The notes: generated from the letters alone by a model not told the origin. A DNA stretch of 64,000 nucleotides from Branchinecta lynchi (GCA_023053575.1 JAKZAP010000018.1:18442202-18506201); one strand, 5' to 3'; shown: positions 40,482 to 52,140, counted from the stretch's first letter. Numbers and translations are program-made.

Positions 40482-43209
40482 ATTCCTGATCCGTATCGGG
40501 TATCTTTTGAACAAAACACCTCAATCTACCGATTCATTCCACATCGGTCCTACGTTGACGCTGGGCAATTCCTGCGTGTTCACATCGATGTCGTAGCTCG
40601 ACTGCTCAATAGAGAGCGCAATCAGCTGGGTTCGATCAGTTTTTACTTGGTGTTACACGTTATACTGATCAAACAATCAGTTAATGAAGAAGGTCAGCCC
40701 CAGGAAATTGAAGTCCAGCGTTATCTGGCTGTTCGCCACCGAACTCTGGTTCAATGGACTCCAGTCGAACCAGCCATCAATGACATTATTGCTGACATAC
40801 TTGTGCGACTCGAAAATGATTGCCAAGACTTTTCGGGGCTAACTTTTGGACGTAAAGTGAGTCTCGATGTGCACATTACCGTTTTTGAACCGAGAGTGAG
40901 AGCACTGCGTGTTGGAGGAGATGAAGTGACGCTTCCGTTAGAGATCCGTAAAAAGAGAGCGGTTGTGTGCGTCCCGAACGTCAACTATCGATGTTTCTAC
41001 TATGCGATAGTGGTTTTGCACAAGAAACTTCGGGCTGACAATATTAAAATTGCTCGTCTTGAACAGTCAGAATACCAGAATCAGTTTGACTACTCGATGA
41101 TCAGCTTCCCTACCGAATTAAAACAAATTCAAAACTGGGAGATTGCAAACGGAATAGGTGTTTGGATCCTAGCGTACGATAAAGAGGAAAAAGACTTTTA
41201 CAGTGTACTATCGCCGCGCATTGGACTTGATCCAGTGTATGCCATGCTGATGCTGCCGAACGAGACCAAATCTGTCCATCACCTGTTCCCAATCAGGAGC
41301 GTTAGTCGCCTAATGGGATGCCGAGGTAGTCCTTCGTATAACTATTGTTACTTCTGTCTGAATCCCATTCGTGATCAATTGAAATTCAGACAGCACATTG
41401 CTGATTGCTCTGTTTACGGAAAAAAGAGGACCCGTTTTCCAACTGGAGATGCTCTCAAAGACAAATGGCATACGAAAAACTGGGTAATTCGTCAGTCAGT
41501 GGTTGCATACGGCGACTTTGAAACTCTTTCTGCCCCGGTTGGAAGCACTGTGAGCCACGGGTCAAATAGCGAACACTTACGGGATTTGATTCCTGTGTCT
41601 TGGGTGATTATGACAGTGCGTGAACAGACCATCGTTGACAAAATTTCTGACATTGGTGTCAACTGTTTGGACAGTCTTTTTCCACAGCTCATCCCAATGG
41701 CTGAGCAGGCAATTGATGAGATCCGAGTGACTAATTATCCCATAAACTTCAGCGTCGAAAGAATGGATGAGTTAATGACTCAAACTAGATGCTACTGTTG
41801 TGAAAACGTCATCAGCCAGAAAGAACGAGTTCTACACCATTTTCATCACTTATCGGATGACAACGTTGCCGGCTATTCCTGCAACAGCTGCAACTTGCAG
41901 ATGAAGCAAAAACACGCTCTGTTTGTAGGGTTTCACAACTTTTCCCGCTTTGATAGTGCTTTGGTACTTAAAGCACTGGCTAATTTCAATAGCACCCATT
42001 TAAATGAGCTTAAATGTGTCAAAGCCATACCAAAATCTTGTGAAAATCTCCTGACATTGACCGTAGAATGGTACGGACAAATGGACCAGCTGTACAAAAT
42101 TGTTTTTTTTGACACGCTGATGCATGTGAGTGGGTCACTGGACAAAATTGTACGCACGCTGAACCCCGAAGACTTTGACATTGTTCGTTCCTGGTATGAT
42201 GAAGGAAAGGCGAATCTTTTTCTAACTGGCAAATCAGAATTTCCGTACGACCATTTGTCCTCGTTTGATGTCCTCCGTGAGTGCTTTCGTCTCTGTTCTT
42301 CGGTACGGACAAAACATCAGCTGCGAACAATACAGTCATGCGGAGCAAGTTTGGACGGTATTCAGTCGAGATCATCCTGATTTCAATCTGGGTGATTTTT
42401 TATTGGTCTACAACGAATCAGACGTAGTTCTACTTGCAGCCGCTTACGAAAAGTTCCGTAAGGTAAATCGAGAACTTTATAATCTCGAATCTGTCTTTGC
42501 CGTTTCCCTGCCTCATCTTGGCTATGAAATAGTAAAGAAAACGATGACCATTGATCATATTGAACTGTTATCCGATCCGGACATGTATCTCTTTTGTTTG
42601 CGAGCCAAAAGAGGAGGCCTATGTTTTCTGAATACGCATTTGTCTGTGGCCAACAATGAACTGATCCCCGACACGTTTGATCCGAACCAGGAGAGAAAGG
42701 AACTTTTTTATTTGGATTTTAACAGCATGTACCCGACTCAGATGCGTATGCCTCTTGCAACAGGAGGATTCCGATGGATGACCAGTGACGAGGTGACCAG
42801 TTATGATCTTAACGAAGCTGTTGCCAGTTCATCCATGTCTGGCAAGGGCTACCTTGTTGAAATCGACGCTTGGACACCTCCAAGTGTCATGGACAAACTC
42901 AAAGAGTATCCGCCACTCGCAGAAAAAAGAACCGTTCACTACAAGGACCTTTCACCATATCAACAGTCGCTAATTGAAGACGGAGTACCATTTACGGAAA
43001 GCGAGAAACTCGTGCTGGACTTTTCTCCGAAAAAACGATATGTGTGCTACTTCAAGAACGCCCATTACTACCGAAAACTCGGAATTGTAATCTCGAAAAT
43101 TCATCGGATTCTTGAATTCGACGAAAGTCCGTTTCTTCAGCCATTCATCGAGAGACACGTTGAAATGCGCAGTCAAACACGTGACCCCTACTTGAAGCAG
43201 TTTTACAAG

Positions 43210-43359
43210 GTAATCCTGATCCTACGATAGAAGATTAAACCTTCTTAACAGTAAACAGATAAGAACTTTGTTTGAGTAGAATACGGTTGAGTGGTCAAGA
43301 GTGATATCCGCAGAAAATAAATGCAACATATTCATATTTTTTTTTTTTTTTTTTTTCAG
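43210..43359 (+). other. Polymerase intron 2
   Basis: GTAATC at the start, a T-run of about 20 followed by CAG at the end, 150 bases, phase 0. It splits the polymerase just before the motif B segment LLMNSEFGK. Confidence 0.85.
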
Positions 43360-44252
43360 TTGTTGATGAATTCAGAATTTGGAAAACTGCTTCAAAATCC
43401 AATCAAACAAGGTGTTGTCGACTTCGTGACTACCAAAGAAGACCTCAAGCAGAAAGCATCTCATCCGAACTTTCAGCAACTAATTCTACTGGATGAAAAC
43501 TTTGCTGCCGTCTTTCGTAGCAAGTGTGTAATTACGATGAATAAGCCCATCATTCAAGGCGTCCTGATCTTGAAGCTTTCCAAACTGATGTCCATGGAAT
43601 TTTTCTATGGAGTTCTAAAGCCACTATACGGTGAAAAAATTCGACTTCTCTATGTTGACACCGACTCCTACATTCTTGAGCGTCGTGGTGAAGGCAGTTT
43701 CTTTGATGACGTACGTAATTCCAGCCTACTTCAAGAGTACATTGACACAAGCAATCTGAAAGACGTCGAAGGACTCAGCTATCTGAATGCGAACGAGAAT
43801 CAACTTGGAAAAATTAAAAGTGAGACCGGTAGCATCCCCATCCGAAAATACATTGGTCTGAAACCAAAAAGTTACTGCTTATCATACGGAGGAAAAGATA
43901 AAGCAACAGCAAAAGGAGTTTCCCGTCCTATAATCGCAAATGTGCTCAATTTTCAGAAATACGAACAATCTCTGGCAGGACAGGTTATCCGAACCGAAAA
44001 TGTGCGTATTGATAAGCGAAAGTTTAACTTGTCGATAATTCAGACAAACAAAGTTAGTCTTACTAACTTGTCCGACAAATCGTACCAGCTTGATTCGATA
44101 AACTCTCTGCCTTTCGGACACTACGAGGTTTGCCATTGCAATAGCTGTACCAATTTCAAGAAGAAACGGCGCCTGGAACAACATTGTGACCGCCTGTCGT
44201 CTCGACTAAGAGTCGTATAAAGTGCACCTTTTCTTTCGTAAATTCGTAGTTC

Positions 44253-44258
44253 AATAAA
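44253..44258 (+). terminator. Polyadenylation signal of polymerase gene
   Basis: AATAAA 33 bases after the polymerase stop, at the inner edge of the right TIR. Confidence 0.65.
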
Positions 44259-44638
44259 AAGATATTTGAGCCTTAAATGTGTGTTCCTCGTAGCAGCGAG
44301 ATCCGCTTCCCTTTCCCTCCGCATACGTCTATCTCTGCCAGATAGGCGGCGAGTTCAGGCGGTGGCCCGCGATCGATCGCGTCTCCTAGCCGCTTACGAA
44401 TCACGAGCATCCGACCGGGCGCGTAAATACTGGCTTCCGCTGGTACTGAAAAGTTCCAAAACAGCCCGACACCACCAGCTCGGAAGCCCCAACAGCTTGC
44501 CCCCACCTCCCCATGCTGTCTCCGAAGGCAGGGACAGCGCGACCGGTGCAAAGCCATGCGGCCAATCGAATAAATCTGTTCCCGTCGTCGATCTGTATCC
44601 AGCACAAATACTAGTGCTTTCTCCAGCCTAATAGTTTG

Positions 44639-44713
44639 AGGCCCCGTGGCCTAGCTGGTAGAGCGTCGGACTCGCAATCACAAGCTCGTAGGTTCGATCC
44701 CATCGCATGCCAG
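44639..44713 (+). repeat. tRNA-like sequence in right TIR
   Basis: GGCCCCGTGGCCTAGCTGG, AGAGCGTCGGACTCGCAATC and GTAGGTTCGATCCC have A-box and B-box form. Mismatches in the anticodon and T stems and a non-pairing 3' end argue against a working tRNA. Confidence 0.55.
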
Positions 44714-45205
44714 CCTTTTGAAGCGATACAAATGGTGCACACAACACGATGACGAGTTGGCAGCTCCTGGTAACCATCCACTTCCATGATCTCATTACCT
44801 CAAGACTTCAAAATCTTACCCAGACAGCAAGTTAAAGCTCCACCGCCTTTAATAGTTCAACTTCAAATCTTAAGAGCAATTCAAATCTCATCTCCAAGAG
44901 TTGAAAACGTCATCCAATTTCAACTCAAGACTTCAAACGTCCTAAGATTTCATCTCAACACTTCAAACGTCTTCAGATTTCAAACCAAGACGTTCAAACC
45001 TCCTCAGATGTCAAACCAAGACGCTCAAACGTCTTAAGATGCTCAAGTTCAAGATTTCAAACGTCTTCAGATGTTCAAGTTCAAGATTTCAAACGTCTTA
45101 AGATGTTGAAATTCAAGATTTCAAACGTCTTAAGATGTTGAAATTCAAGATTTCAAACGTCTTAAGACGCTTCGGCCACATGGGTGTGCGTCTTACTACA
45201 CTACT

Positions 45206-46238
45206 GTCCAGATTCCAATCCCCTCCACTCCCCCGAAGATAGTCGGATCGGGGTGACTGCTTCCAAGTCAATCTGATCGGGTCTCCAGTACACCAGCCGA
45301 ATTTCATGGTCCAAGTGCATCTGCAATTCTATCACTCGTGATCATTGGATTTCCGGAAAATCCTCCTAGACCCCCACAGTGCGCCCATCCGGTCCATTTC
45401 TGTCAAAAATGTACTTTCAACTGGTCATTGTTCTTCTCACCAAGCTTCATCCCCAACCCTCTAGTCTAAGCCTGTCCCGAGATTTCCTATCCCCCCCCCA
45501 GAGTTTCCGGGTCCGGTCCGGACACGAAATGGTACATCCATGACATGAGCTCTTTCCAACTGTCAAGTTTCGTCTGTGTCCGCCCTGTTAGAAAGTTATA
45601 CTTGCCTCAAGATCCCGGATTTATCCCCCCCCCCCTCTCCCGATGGTCGGTTGACTTTTCTTAAGTCAATCTGGTCGGGTCCCTGATAAGTCTGCCAAGT
45701 TTCATCGTCCTAACACATCTGGAAGTACCTTGACCCGAGGTAACCAGAAATCTGGGACCCAGAATCTACCCCCGCCCCTTCACAGTACCCGGATCCGATC
45801 CGGTTATGTCAACGATGTATCAAGAATATGTGCTTGTTCTTACCAAAAAGTTTGATCCCGATCCCCTCCACTCTAAGCGTGTCATGGTATTTTCGGTTCC
45901 CCCCCCCCAACTCCCCCCACAGTTGTCAGATCCGGTTCGGACGTAAAAGGGGACATGTGAGTCATGTGTTCTTTCCACATATCAAGTTTCATTTTGATTC
46001 GATCACCTGTTCGAAAGTTACGCATGCCTTAACATGCCAGATTCTCCCTCCTTCCACTCCCACCACGATGGTCGAATCGGGCAAATGACTATTTCCAAGT
46101 CAGTTTGGTCGGGTGCCTGACACGCCTGCCAAGTTTCATCATCCTAGCACATCTAGAAGTACCCTAACTCGCGATCACTGGACCGACCGACCAACCGAAA
46201 AGTGATCGGTATATGGCACTTGACTGGAAGGCAAGTGC
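45206..46238 (+). repeat. Family A copy A6, right part after Polinton
   Basis: Opens with GTCCAGATTCCAATCCCCTC, which continues the left part at 29101, and runs to the family end hairpin TATGGCACTTGACTGGAAGG then CAAGTGCCATA. The first six bases are the right target duplication (45206-45211). Confidence 0.85.
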
Positions 46239-46429
46239 CATACAAACTAAGTAGTGATGGCTTATCTGGACAAAACAAATCCTCGCATCAAGTTTGATAG
46301 GTTTGACTAATGCGTTTGAGAACTCATGCTTCCAAACGACATTTTCTAGTGGAGTGTTCCTTGGAACAATCCACTATTGCGAGCGCTGTAGCAGCTTTCG
46401 GTTTTCGGTTTTCACCATATTTTGTGGAG

Positions 46430-47175
46430 CTCATAACTCGTGAACCAGTGCAAGTGTCAAGTTCAAACTTGGCCAACTTGTGGATATTGGGGTCTAGTTG
46501 TGCCGACCTCCCACACCCAACCGGTGCAGGGGCAAATGGGACCAGATTGCCCAGTGAATGATGTTCATAACTTGACTAGAACTGGACATAGGACGAGGAA
46601 ATTTCTTGGACGCGTAGATCCTAGGGCTGGGAAATTGCTTTTAAAGTTGCATCTCCCTCACCGACCCCGTTCATGGGCAACTGGGCCCAGATTGCTCAGG
46701 AGTAAAGTTCGTTACCCGTGACAGGAATGAACAGGTATCAAGTTGAAATTTGGTAGGATTGTGAGCATTGGAGTATCTTTTTACTTTCTGTGGGTCCCAA
46801 ACCCCATCCCCACTTGGTTCAAGCGCAATTGGGCCCAGATTGCCCATTTTTAATGTTTTTAACTTGACATTAACTTAAGATAAGGCCATGAAATTCCTGT
46901 GTGCTTTTAGATCATAAGGGTCGGGGAGAGCTGAGAGTTGAACCACCCCCACCCTAACCGTTCATGGGCAAGTGGTCCCAAATTGGCCGTGAAATTTTTT
47001 TTTTACCCGGGACTGGAATCAAACTCATAGCTGGCATACATGAGGGAAAAGGTGTAAATACACATTTTGATGGGTCCCGACCGCCCCCCCCCCCTCCCTT
47101 TCATGGGCGGCTGGGCCGAGATTTCCGATGAGTTAAGTTCGTCAATAACAGGTCTCAAGTGCAACTCTTGTATAT
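46430..47175. repeat. Tandem array of about 180-base units
   Basis: Four diverged units (starting near 46435, 46615, 46790 and 46965) share CATGGGCAA(C/G)TGG, CCCAGATTGCC and GTTCATAACTTGAC/GTTCGTTACCCG-type segments. No protein sense is seen. Confidence 0.65.
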
Positions 47176-47229
47176 TTGGGGAGATATATCTATGGGTGAG
47201 GATTTGGTGTAACAGCAACAAATAAGAGA

Positions 47230-48150
47230 ACGCGAAGTACTTTAATCTTTAATGAACAGTTGGAAACTTGACTATCTTGTCATATGATTTGATATATGAT
47301 GTGATATGATATGATCGATGTCATGCCGTTCTTAATGCTACGATTTGGTTTATTGCACTACAGACAATTCAGTTTTCGAATTGTAATACTATTCGGGCAA
47401 GATCTTCAACATTTCTTTGGATTTATACCGGCGGTTTGTTTACATTTAAAGCTTTTAAAGTGGGATGATTGCAAATTAGGTTATTTCAATCCTTGTTTGG
47501 TTATTGGGGATGAGAAATGTCTGGGTTCTAACGCTGTTTGTATATAAAATGAGATAAACATTTTAGTTTTACACTCCACGTCTGAGCGCGTGCGCACTTG
47601 TTTTCTTTGGATTTAACAGATATCCTGCCACCGACGTCTTGGGTCGCAAGGAAACAATCTAAGACAAAACTTTGTCTGTCTATCACAAAGCATAAAAATT
47701 GCAATACGAGCATAGATTCTAGTAAATCAAATTGGACATACCTTTCAAAAGCTTCCTGTACCTCTTTTATTTTATAACTCGATCAAACCTTCCCTCTTAC
47801 GTTCAGGGTGCAACTATGGCCCGGTGACGAAGCTAAGTGGGTTGCACATTGAACCTATATACCCTACTTGCGTTTTCCCTAATCGTCGGAGAAACATGGT
47901 GTATATACTCTAGTTCATACCCCCATAACACTTACGCCTGCAGTTTAAAGTACATGCAAATTGTTATTAATTAATCAAACTATAGGCTGACCAAAAGCAG
48001 AGTTATGCACCGACGACGAGTAACCGCATCCTTATTATATGCAATATGCCCCCATGTGCGGGGATATGAATGATAATGAGACCTAATGTGTGAATGTAAA
48101 GAACTGGATGGGTTAAAGAGACTAATAATACAGTAGCATGTTTAGGAAGT
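47230..48150. other. No gene seen
   Basis: AT-rich; a TGATATGATATG-type microsatellite at 47283-47316. No supported coding region. Confidence 0.4.
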
Positions 48151-48179
48151 TAAAGGTGATGGACGTGGGCCAAGTTCGA

Positions 48180-48540
48180 GACACCAGGCTGCGGTTTTTA
48201 CTTACCAGTGTTTGCATGAACTGTGTCCGTCTGTGTTTTTAGATTTTTATGGACAAAATAATGATGTGCATGATTATTTTACAAGGAAAGCTACTAATTT
48301 GGTGACGGAGTATAGGAGTGGTAGACGAACTATGGCTTTCTAATTAAACATTTGGGCCAGGCGGACCAGGCGGTATGGAATTCACTTCCAGATAGCGTTA
48401 AGGCGGCTGAACACCAACAATTGTTTAAAGAAAAGAGTAAAGAAATTTTTATTGGAGGGGTGAGGAGTCACGATTCAGAGAATGAAGGTATAAGTTATTA
48501 TTTCTTTTTTTTTATTACCTTTATTTATTTATTTTTTCTT
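48180..48540 (+). pseudogene. LINE ORF2 C-terminal fragment
   Basis: One frame encodes YQCLHELCPSVFLDFYGQN then HDYFTRKATNLVTEYRSGRR; after a frame change a second encodes VWNSLPDSVKAAEHQQLFKE. Both are typical of the extreme C terminus of LINE ORF2 (a WNSLP block preceded by an R-rich block). Interrupted by a stop and a frameshift. The 3' UTR appears to continue after the family A repeat, at 49623-49830. Confidence 0.65.
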
Positions 48541-48551
48541 CCTTCTTCTTT

Positions 48552-49622
48552 TTATGGCACTTGCAGCTCCGCTCAAGTGCCATATACCGATCACTTTTCG
48601 GTCGGTCCACTCATCTCGAGTTCGGGCACTTCCAGATGTACTAAGAGGATGAAACTTGGCAGGCATATTAGGGACCCGACCAAACTAACTTGGAAATTGT
48701 CACTTGCTCGATTCGACCATCGTGGGGGGAGGAGGGAGGTTGCGGAATCCAGAAAATAGGGGCATGCATAACTTTCGAACGGGTGATCGGATCTTAATGA
48801 AACTTGATACTTGGAAAAAACTCGTGTCTCAGATGTCTCATCTCAAGTCCGGACCGGATCCGAGTCGTGAGAGGGAACCGGAAATAGTGTGAAATTCTCA
48901 GAATGGAGCGATCAGGATAAAACTTGGTAGGAAGAACAAGCACAAGCTCTAGATAAATAACTGACCGAACTGGATCGGATTCGGACACTGTGGAGGGAGT
49001 TGGAGGGGGGTTCCGGAATTCCGGAGACCTGTAGTTGATGTACTTCCAGGTGGGCTAAGACGATATAACTTGACCGGCACGTCAGGGACCCGACCAGATT
49101 AACTTGGAAACAGTCACACGCTCTATCCGACCATCGAGGGAGGGGGAGACGGCAGAATCCGGAAATTAGTGGCAAGCAAACTTTCGAACGGGTTATCGGA
49201 TCTTAATGAAACTTGATATTTCCAAAGGCCTCCGGATCCGATAAACTGGGGGGGGGGAGGTTGGAGGGAGAACCGGAAATCTTGTGATACGCAGAGAGTG
49301 AAGCGATCAGGATGAAACTTAGTGGGAAGTACAGGCACAAGTCCTAAGTGCATCAGTGACAGACCATCACTTCTGTCCTCTGATCCCACCCTTGCAAGTT
49401 TGGCGCATCTTAACCGAAAAAGTGAAAAAAAAACTATTGACCGTTACTTCCTTCTGACCCAGCCTAGCCAGTTTTTTCCTTCTTGTTTGCTTTTGCTTTC
49501 TCTCTCCTATTTCTATATTTAAAGTGAAACCATAGGTTAAATTTTCAGCCCCCTTGATTTGTTCTTGTTGGTGTATTACTTACTACATATGCCTGCAAGT
49601 GCCATATGAGCTTACAGCTCTT
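48552..49622 (-). repeat. Family A repeat copy A7, inserted in LINE
   Basis: Hairpin end (TATGGCACTTGCAGCTCCGC then CAAGTGCCATA) at the left and CAAGTGCCATATGAGCTTAC, AGCTCTTG at the right, so complete and reversed. About four subrepeats. It separates LINE coding on its left from LINE UTR-like sequence on its right. Confidence 0.75.
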
Positions 49623-49830
49623 GTTTTTCTTTTGTCTGGTATATTGAAAAAAACTGATTAATTGGTGTTGAAATGAAATTAAGTTATTGTTTAAGTTAAG
49701 TTGAAGTAGTTTGTGGTAACCGCCCAGTGACAGTGCATTTATGTCTTCTTATGGGCGGTTACCTAACATGATAGGTTATTATGTAACTTAGCAATAAAAT
49801 AATATAATCTAATGAGGGAAAAAGTCTTTA
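49623..49830 (+). mobile_element. LINE 3' UTR-like segment
   Basis: Contains TTAAGTTAAGTTGAAG, a hairpin with GGTAACCGCCCA and TGGGCGGTTACC, and ends AATAAAATAATATAATCTAA. Likely the continuation of the LINE at 48180-48540. Confidence 0.4.
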
Positions 49831-49860
49831 GAGAAGGTGTAGAGGAGTGGATGGTTACAG

Positions 49861-50311
49861 TCGAGGGGTCGACGACCCGGAATGGTGTACACGTCCCGAA
49901 GGAATAATCCGGAATGGTCAGGAATAATCCCGAATAGTCAGGAATAGTCCGGAATGGTCAAGAATAATCCGGAATGGATTATGTTAGATTAGATTAAATT
50001 GTATTAGGTGGCAGTCTTCTCTATTCTAAATAATGTGGTAACACTATTTTTATATTATTCTACATGCCATTCATACACAGTTCATACATATACAACAAAC
50101 ATTCTGCTTACAAAAAAACACTCACGCATCATTAGCCATCACTGTAGCCATGAAGGATGCCAGATGACTCGAATTTCTAATTTCAACTGGAATTATATCC
50201 CATACAGAGGGTTAGGAATAATCCGGAATGGCCAGGAATAATCCGGAATGGTCAGGATTATTAGGTTATTCCGGAATGGTGTACATAAAAAATTAGAGTC
50301 GCTGACCCCTC
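49861..50311. mobile_element. Non-autonomous element with 8-base target duplication (hAT-like)
   Basis: GGTTACAG flanks both sides (49853-49860 and 50312-50319). Ends are inverted (GAGGGGTCGACGAC left; GTCGCTGACCCCTC right) and share GGAATGGTGTAC. Just inside each end are tandem ATAATCCGGAATGGTCAGGA units of about 20 bases. No transposase. Confidence 0.75.
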
Positions 50312-50319
50312 GGTTACAG

Positions 50320-51700
50320 TGATGAAAGATGAACGCTTTACCGGAGTTCGCAAGTTGGGAAGATTCCTTACCGTTTAACTGAAAAGCCAACTTACTTTTG
50401 TGTAATTTAACTGAATACACTGACTTATGTGGATTCTGAAAAAGGATTTTTTTTATTTTCCACTATCAGCTCTAGTTATGACGTTCAGAATATCTGCGGC
50501 CTTCCCCACCGTAAATTCTAGTATGACGCGCTGATATTAGCAAACTTCCGTCCATCTTTATAGTTGGACCGATTACTCGGACTGATTCTGCAGAAAGACG
50601 ATTTTAGGCCCACTCATGTGCAGAAAGAATATCTTCAAGCCCTTCAACGAACTTTCATTCAATGAACCTCCTTCCCTTTCGACTTTCCGACATAACAACC
50701 TTTTTCCAAATGTAACTTCATAAGGACAAAATCATGTTTCTTTTCCTCCTTGAAAATATTGGAAGCAAAGTTAATTATATGAAATCATTAAATAAGAAAT
50801 TGTAATGTTTTCATTTATTGTAGGCAATTCTACTAACTAGTTTTCTTCGGTTGTGGCCATCTCTTTTTAGCGCGTTCATTTTTAAACTAATTCCGTCAAA
50901 AAATAATACGATAAGGATTCTGATAACATTCTGATAACATTCTGTTTGCATTTTTCTAAGTCAATTTCGGTTTTGTGTGGCATATCAGTAGGAAAAGACT
51001 GTCCGAACCACCCCCTTCAAAACTGTTCGAACCAAACCCACCCTGACTGAAATAACAAAATGGCGTACTACAGAAAAATTAACTGATCTATCTTTCAAAT
51101 ACTAAGCAGGCGACACACCCAATTACTAAGCTGTATATTGTCGTTTAATTCGCCGTACAGCTTTTTAACCGACAATGAGCTAATAACTTGTACCTCAAGA
51201 AAACCAATTTTTTCAACTTTTTGCCAAAACCGGAAAACTTTGTACCTGGTACCCCTTTGTACCATGCAACTTTGGTACAAAGCTAGATCACTAGAAGGCA
51301 GATGTTATGTATTTTTTTAGTTTTCCAGACCAACCCCGTAACCGATCCAACCCCGAGCTCCCCTATTCTCTCCGGAGTCTCCGGACTTCCCACTCTCACA
51401 CGCGGCAGTAGGACGCAAAACATTTAAAAAATCTGCGCACCGTGATACTGGCTGGGAAAACCAAGCAAAAGAAAAGGAGTCCGAAACGCAACACCTGTCT
51501 GCCGACTAAGTCTTCTAAAAAGGAAAAACACATTTTGTAGTTTCTCTTTCCATTACTTTTAAGAGATTTGTTTTACCTTCATTTGCACTTCGGAGCAAAT
51601 TAAGATCTGTAGATCTGTTGAATGCTCCTGAGTTGAATCGGTGGTATCTCAGAGCAGGTATGAGCAGGACGGGATGGCCCACTCACATTTGCAGTCCTTA
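50320..51700. other. 1.4 kb without recognisable gene
   Basis: AT-rich, with a small palindrome around 51130-51290 (related tracts on both strands). Nothing supportable. Confidence 0.4.
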
Positions 51701-51702
51701 CG

Positions 51703-51880
51703 GAAGAAATAGAAAACCGTGATTTTCGGGATTTTTTCTTGATCAGCTAATTATCCTTCTAGGATGATGTGCGAGGGATAAATATAAATTCGGATATTTC
51801 GGTTGCACTTCCGGCAAACCGTCCTCAGCGAAAAACAAAACAAAACTAAATCATAAAATCCACCACAATCACAACAGGAG
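51703..51880 (+). mobile_element. Left-end fragment of the 63.3 kb TIR element
   Basis: GAAATAGAAAACCGTGATTT through CTTGATCAGCTAATTATCC and GGTTGCACTTCCGGCAAACC matches 63347-63510 nearly base for base. No right end is present. Confidence 0.75.
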
Positions 51881-52140
51881 AACGATGTGGAGCCAACAGA
51901 CAATAAGACGAGATGTAACTAAAAACCAGAAGAAAACGGTGCGGATGCAGATAAAAATAAAATAACGAAAGATAAAATGTGCGTGTTTAAAATGTATATG
52001 TACAAATCTGTGATTATTTACAATTCTGAGCTCTGTGTATATTTACAATTTTCCATCAGTCTGGGAAAGCGCAGAAGCTTTCACCCAGAAAACGGCCCAT
52101 TCGAAAAATCCATTAAACGTTGACCACTTTTGATAAAATA
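51881..52140. other. No gene seen
   Basis: A-rich sequence before the LINE 3' end. Confidence 0.4.

Larger units (their letters stand above)
40243..44220 (+). pseudogene. Protein-primed DNA polymerase B, three exons, one frameshift
   Basis: Exon 1 (40243-40281, 13 codons from ATG AGT GGA) ends GAA/GTAAGT; exon 2 (40482-43209) follows TTTCTTGCAG; exon 3 (43360-44220) follows a T-run and CAG. Both introns (200 and 150 bases) are phase 0. Motifs in order: Exo I GDFETLS (about 41515), Exo II GFHNFSRFD (about 41930), Exo III YNESDVVLLA (about 42408), motif A YLDFNSMYPTQ (about 42712), motif B LLMNSEFGKLL (exon 3 start) and motif C YVDTDSY (about 43655). The reading frame shifts by one base near 42275-42330, between Exo II and Exo III, so this copy is inactive. 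A GT-AG interval there does not repair the frame. The enzyme replicates the element from a protein primer at the TIR ends. Confidence 0.9.
29102..45205. mobile_element. Maverick/Polinton element, 16.1 kb
   Basis: Both ends read AGTAGTGTAGTAAGAC inward and are flanked by the 6-base duplication. The gene set is diagnostic: protein-primed family B DNA polymerase on the plus strand, and on the minus strand an integrase, FtsK/HerA-like packaging ATPase, penton-like and pVI-like capsid proteins, and the beginning of the double jelly-roll major capsid protein. Decay is clear: in-frame TGA in the integrase and the pVI-like gene, frameshifts in polymerase and penton, most of the major capsid gene deleted, no adenain-like protease found, and a second transposon inserted at 30618-33781. 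It is a relic of a once virus-like element. Confidence 0.95.
44251..45205. repeat. Polinton right terminal inverted repeat
   Basis: About 955 bases, inverted relative to 29102-30024. It has four copies of the 34-base outer subrepeat where the left side has three, which accounts for the extra length. Point differences occur along the arm. Confidence 0.9.

Noticed and set aside
42275..42320. A short GT...CAG interval in the polymerase gene as a third intron that would explain the frame change
   Set aside because: Its length is about 44 bases and joining its borders does not lead into the frame that carries the next polymerase motif, so a simple indel is more likely.
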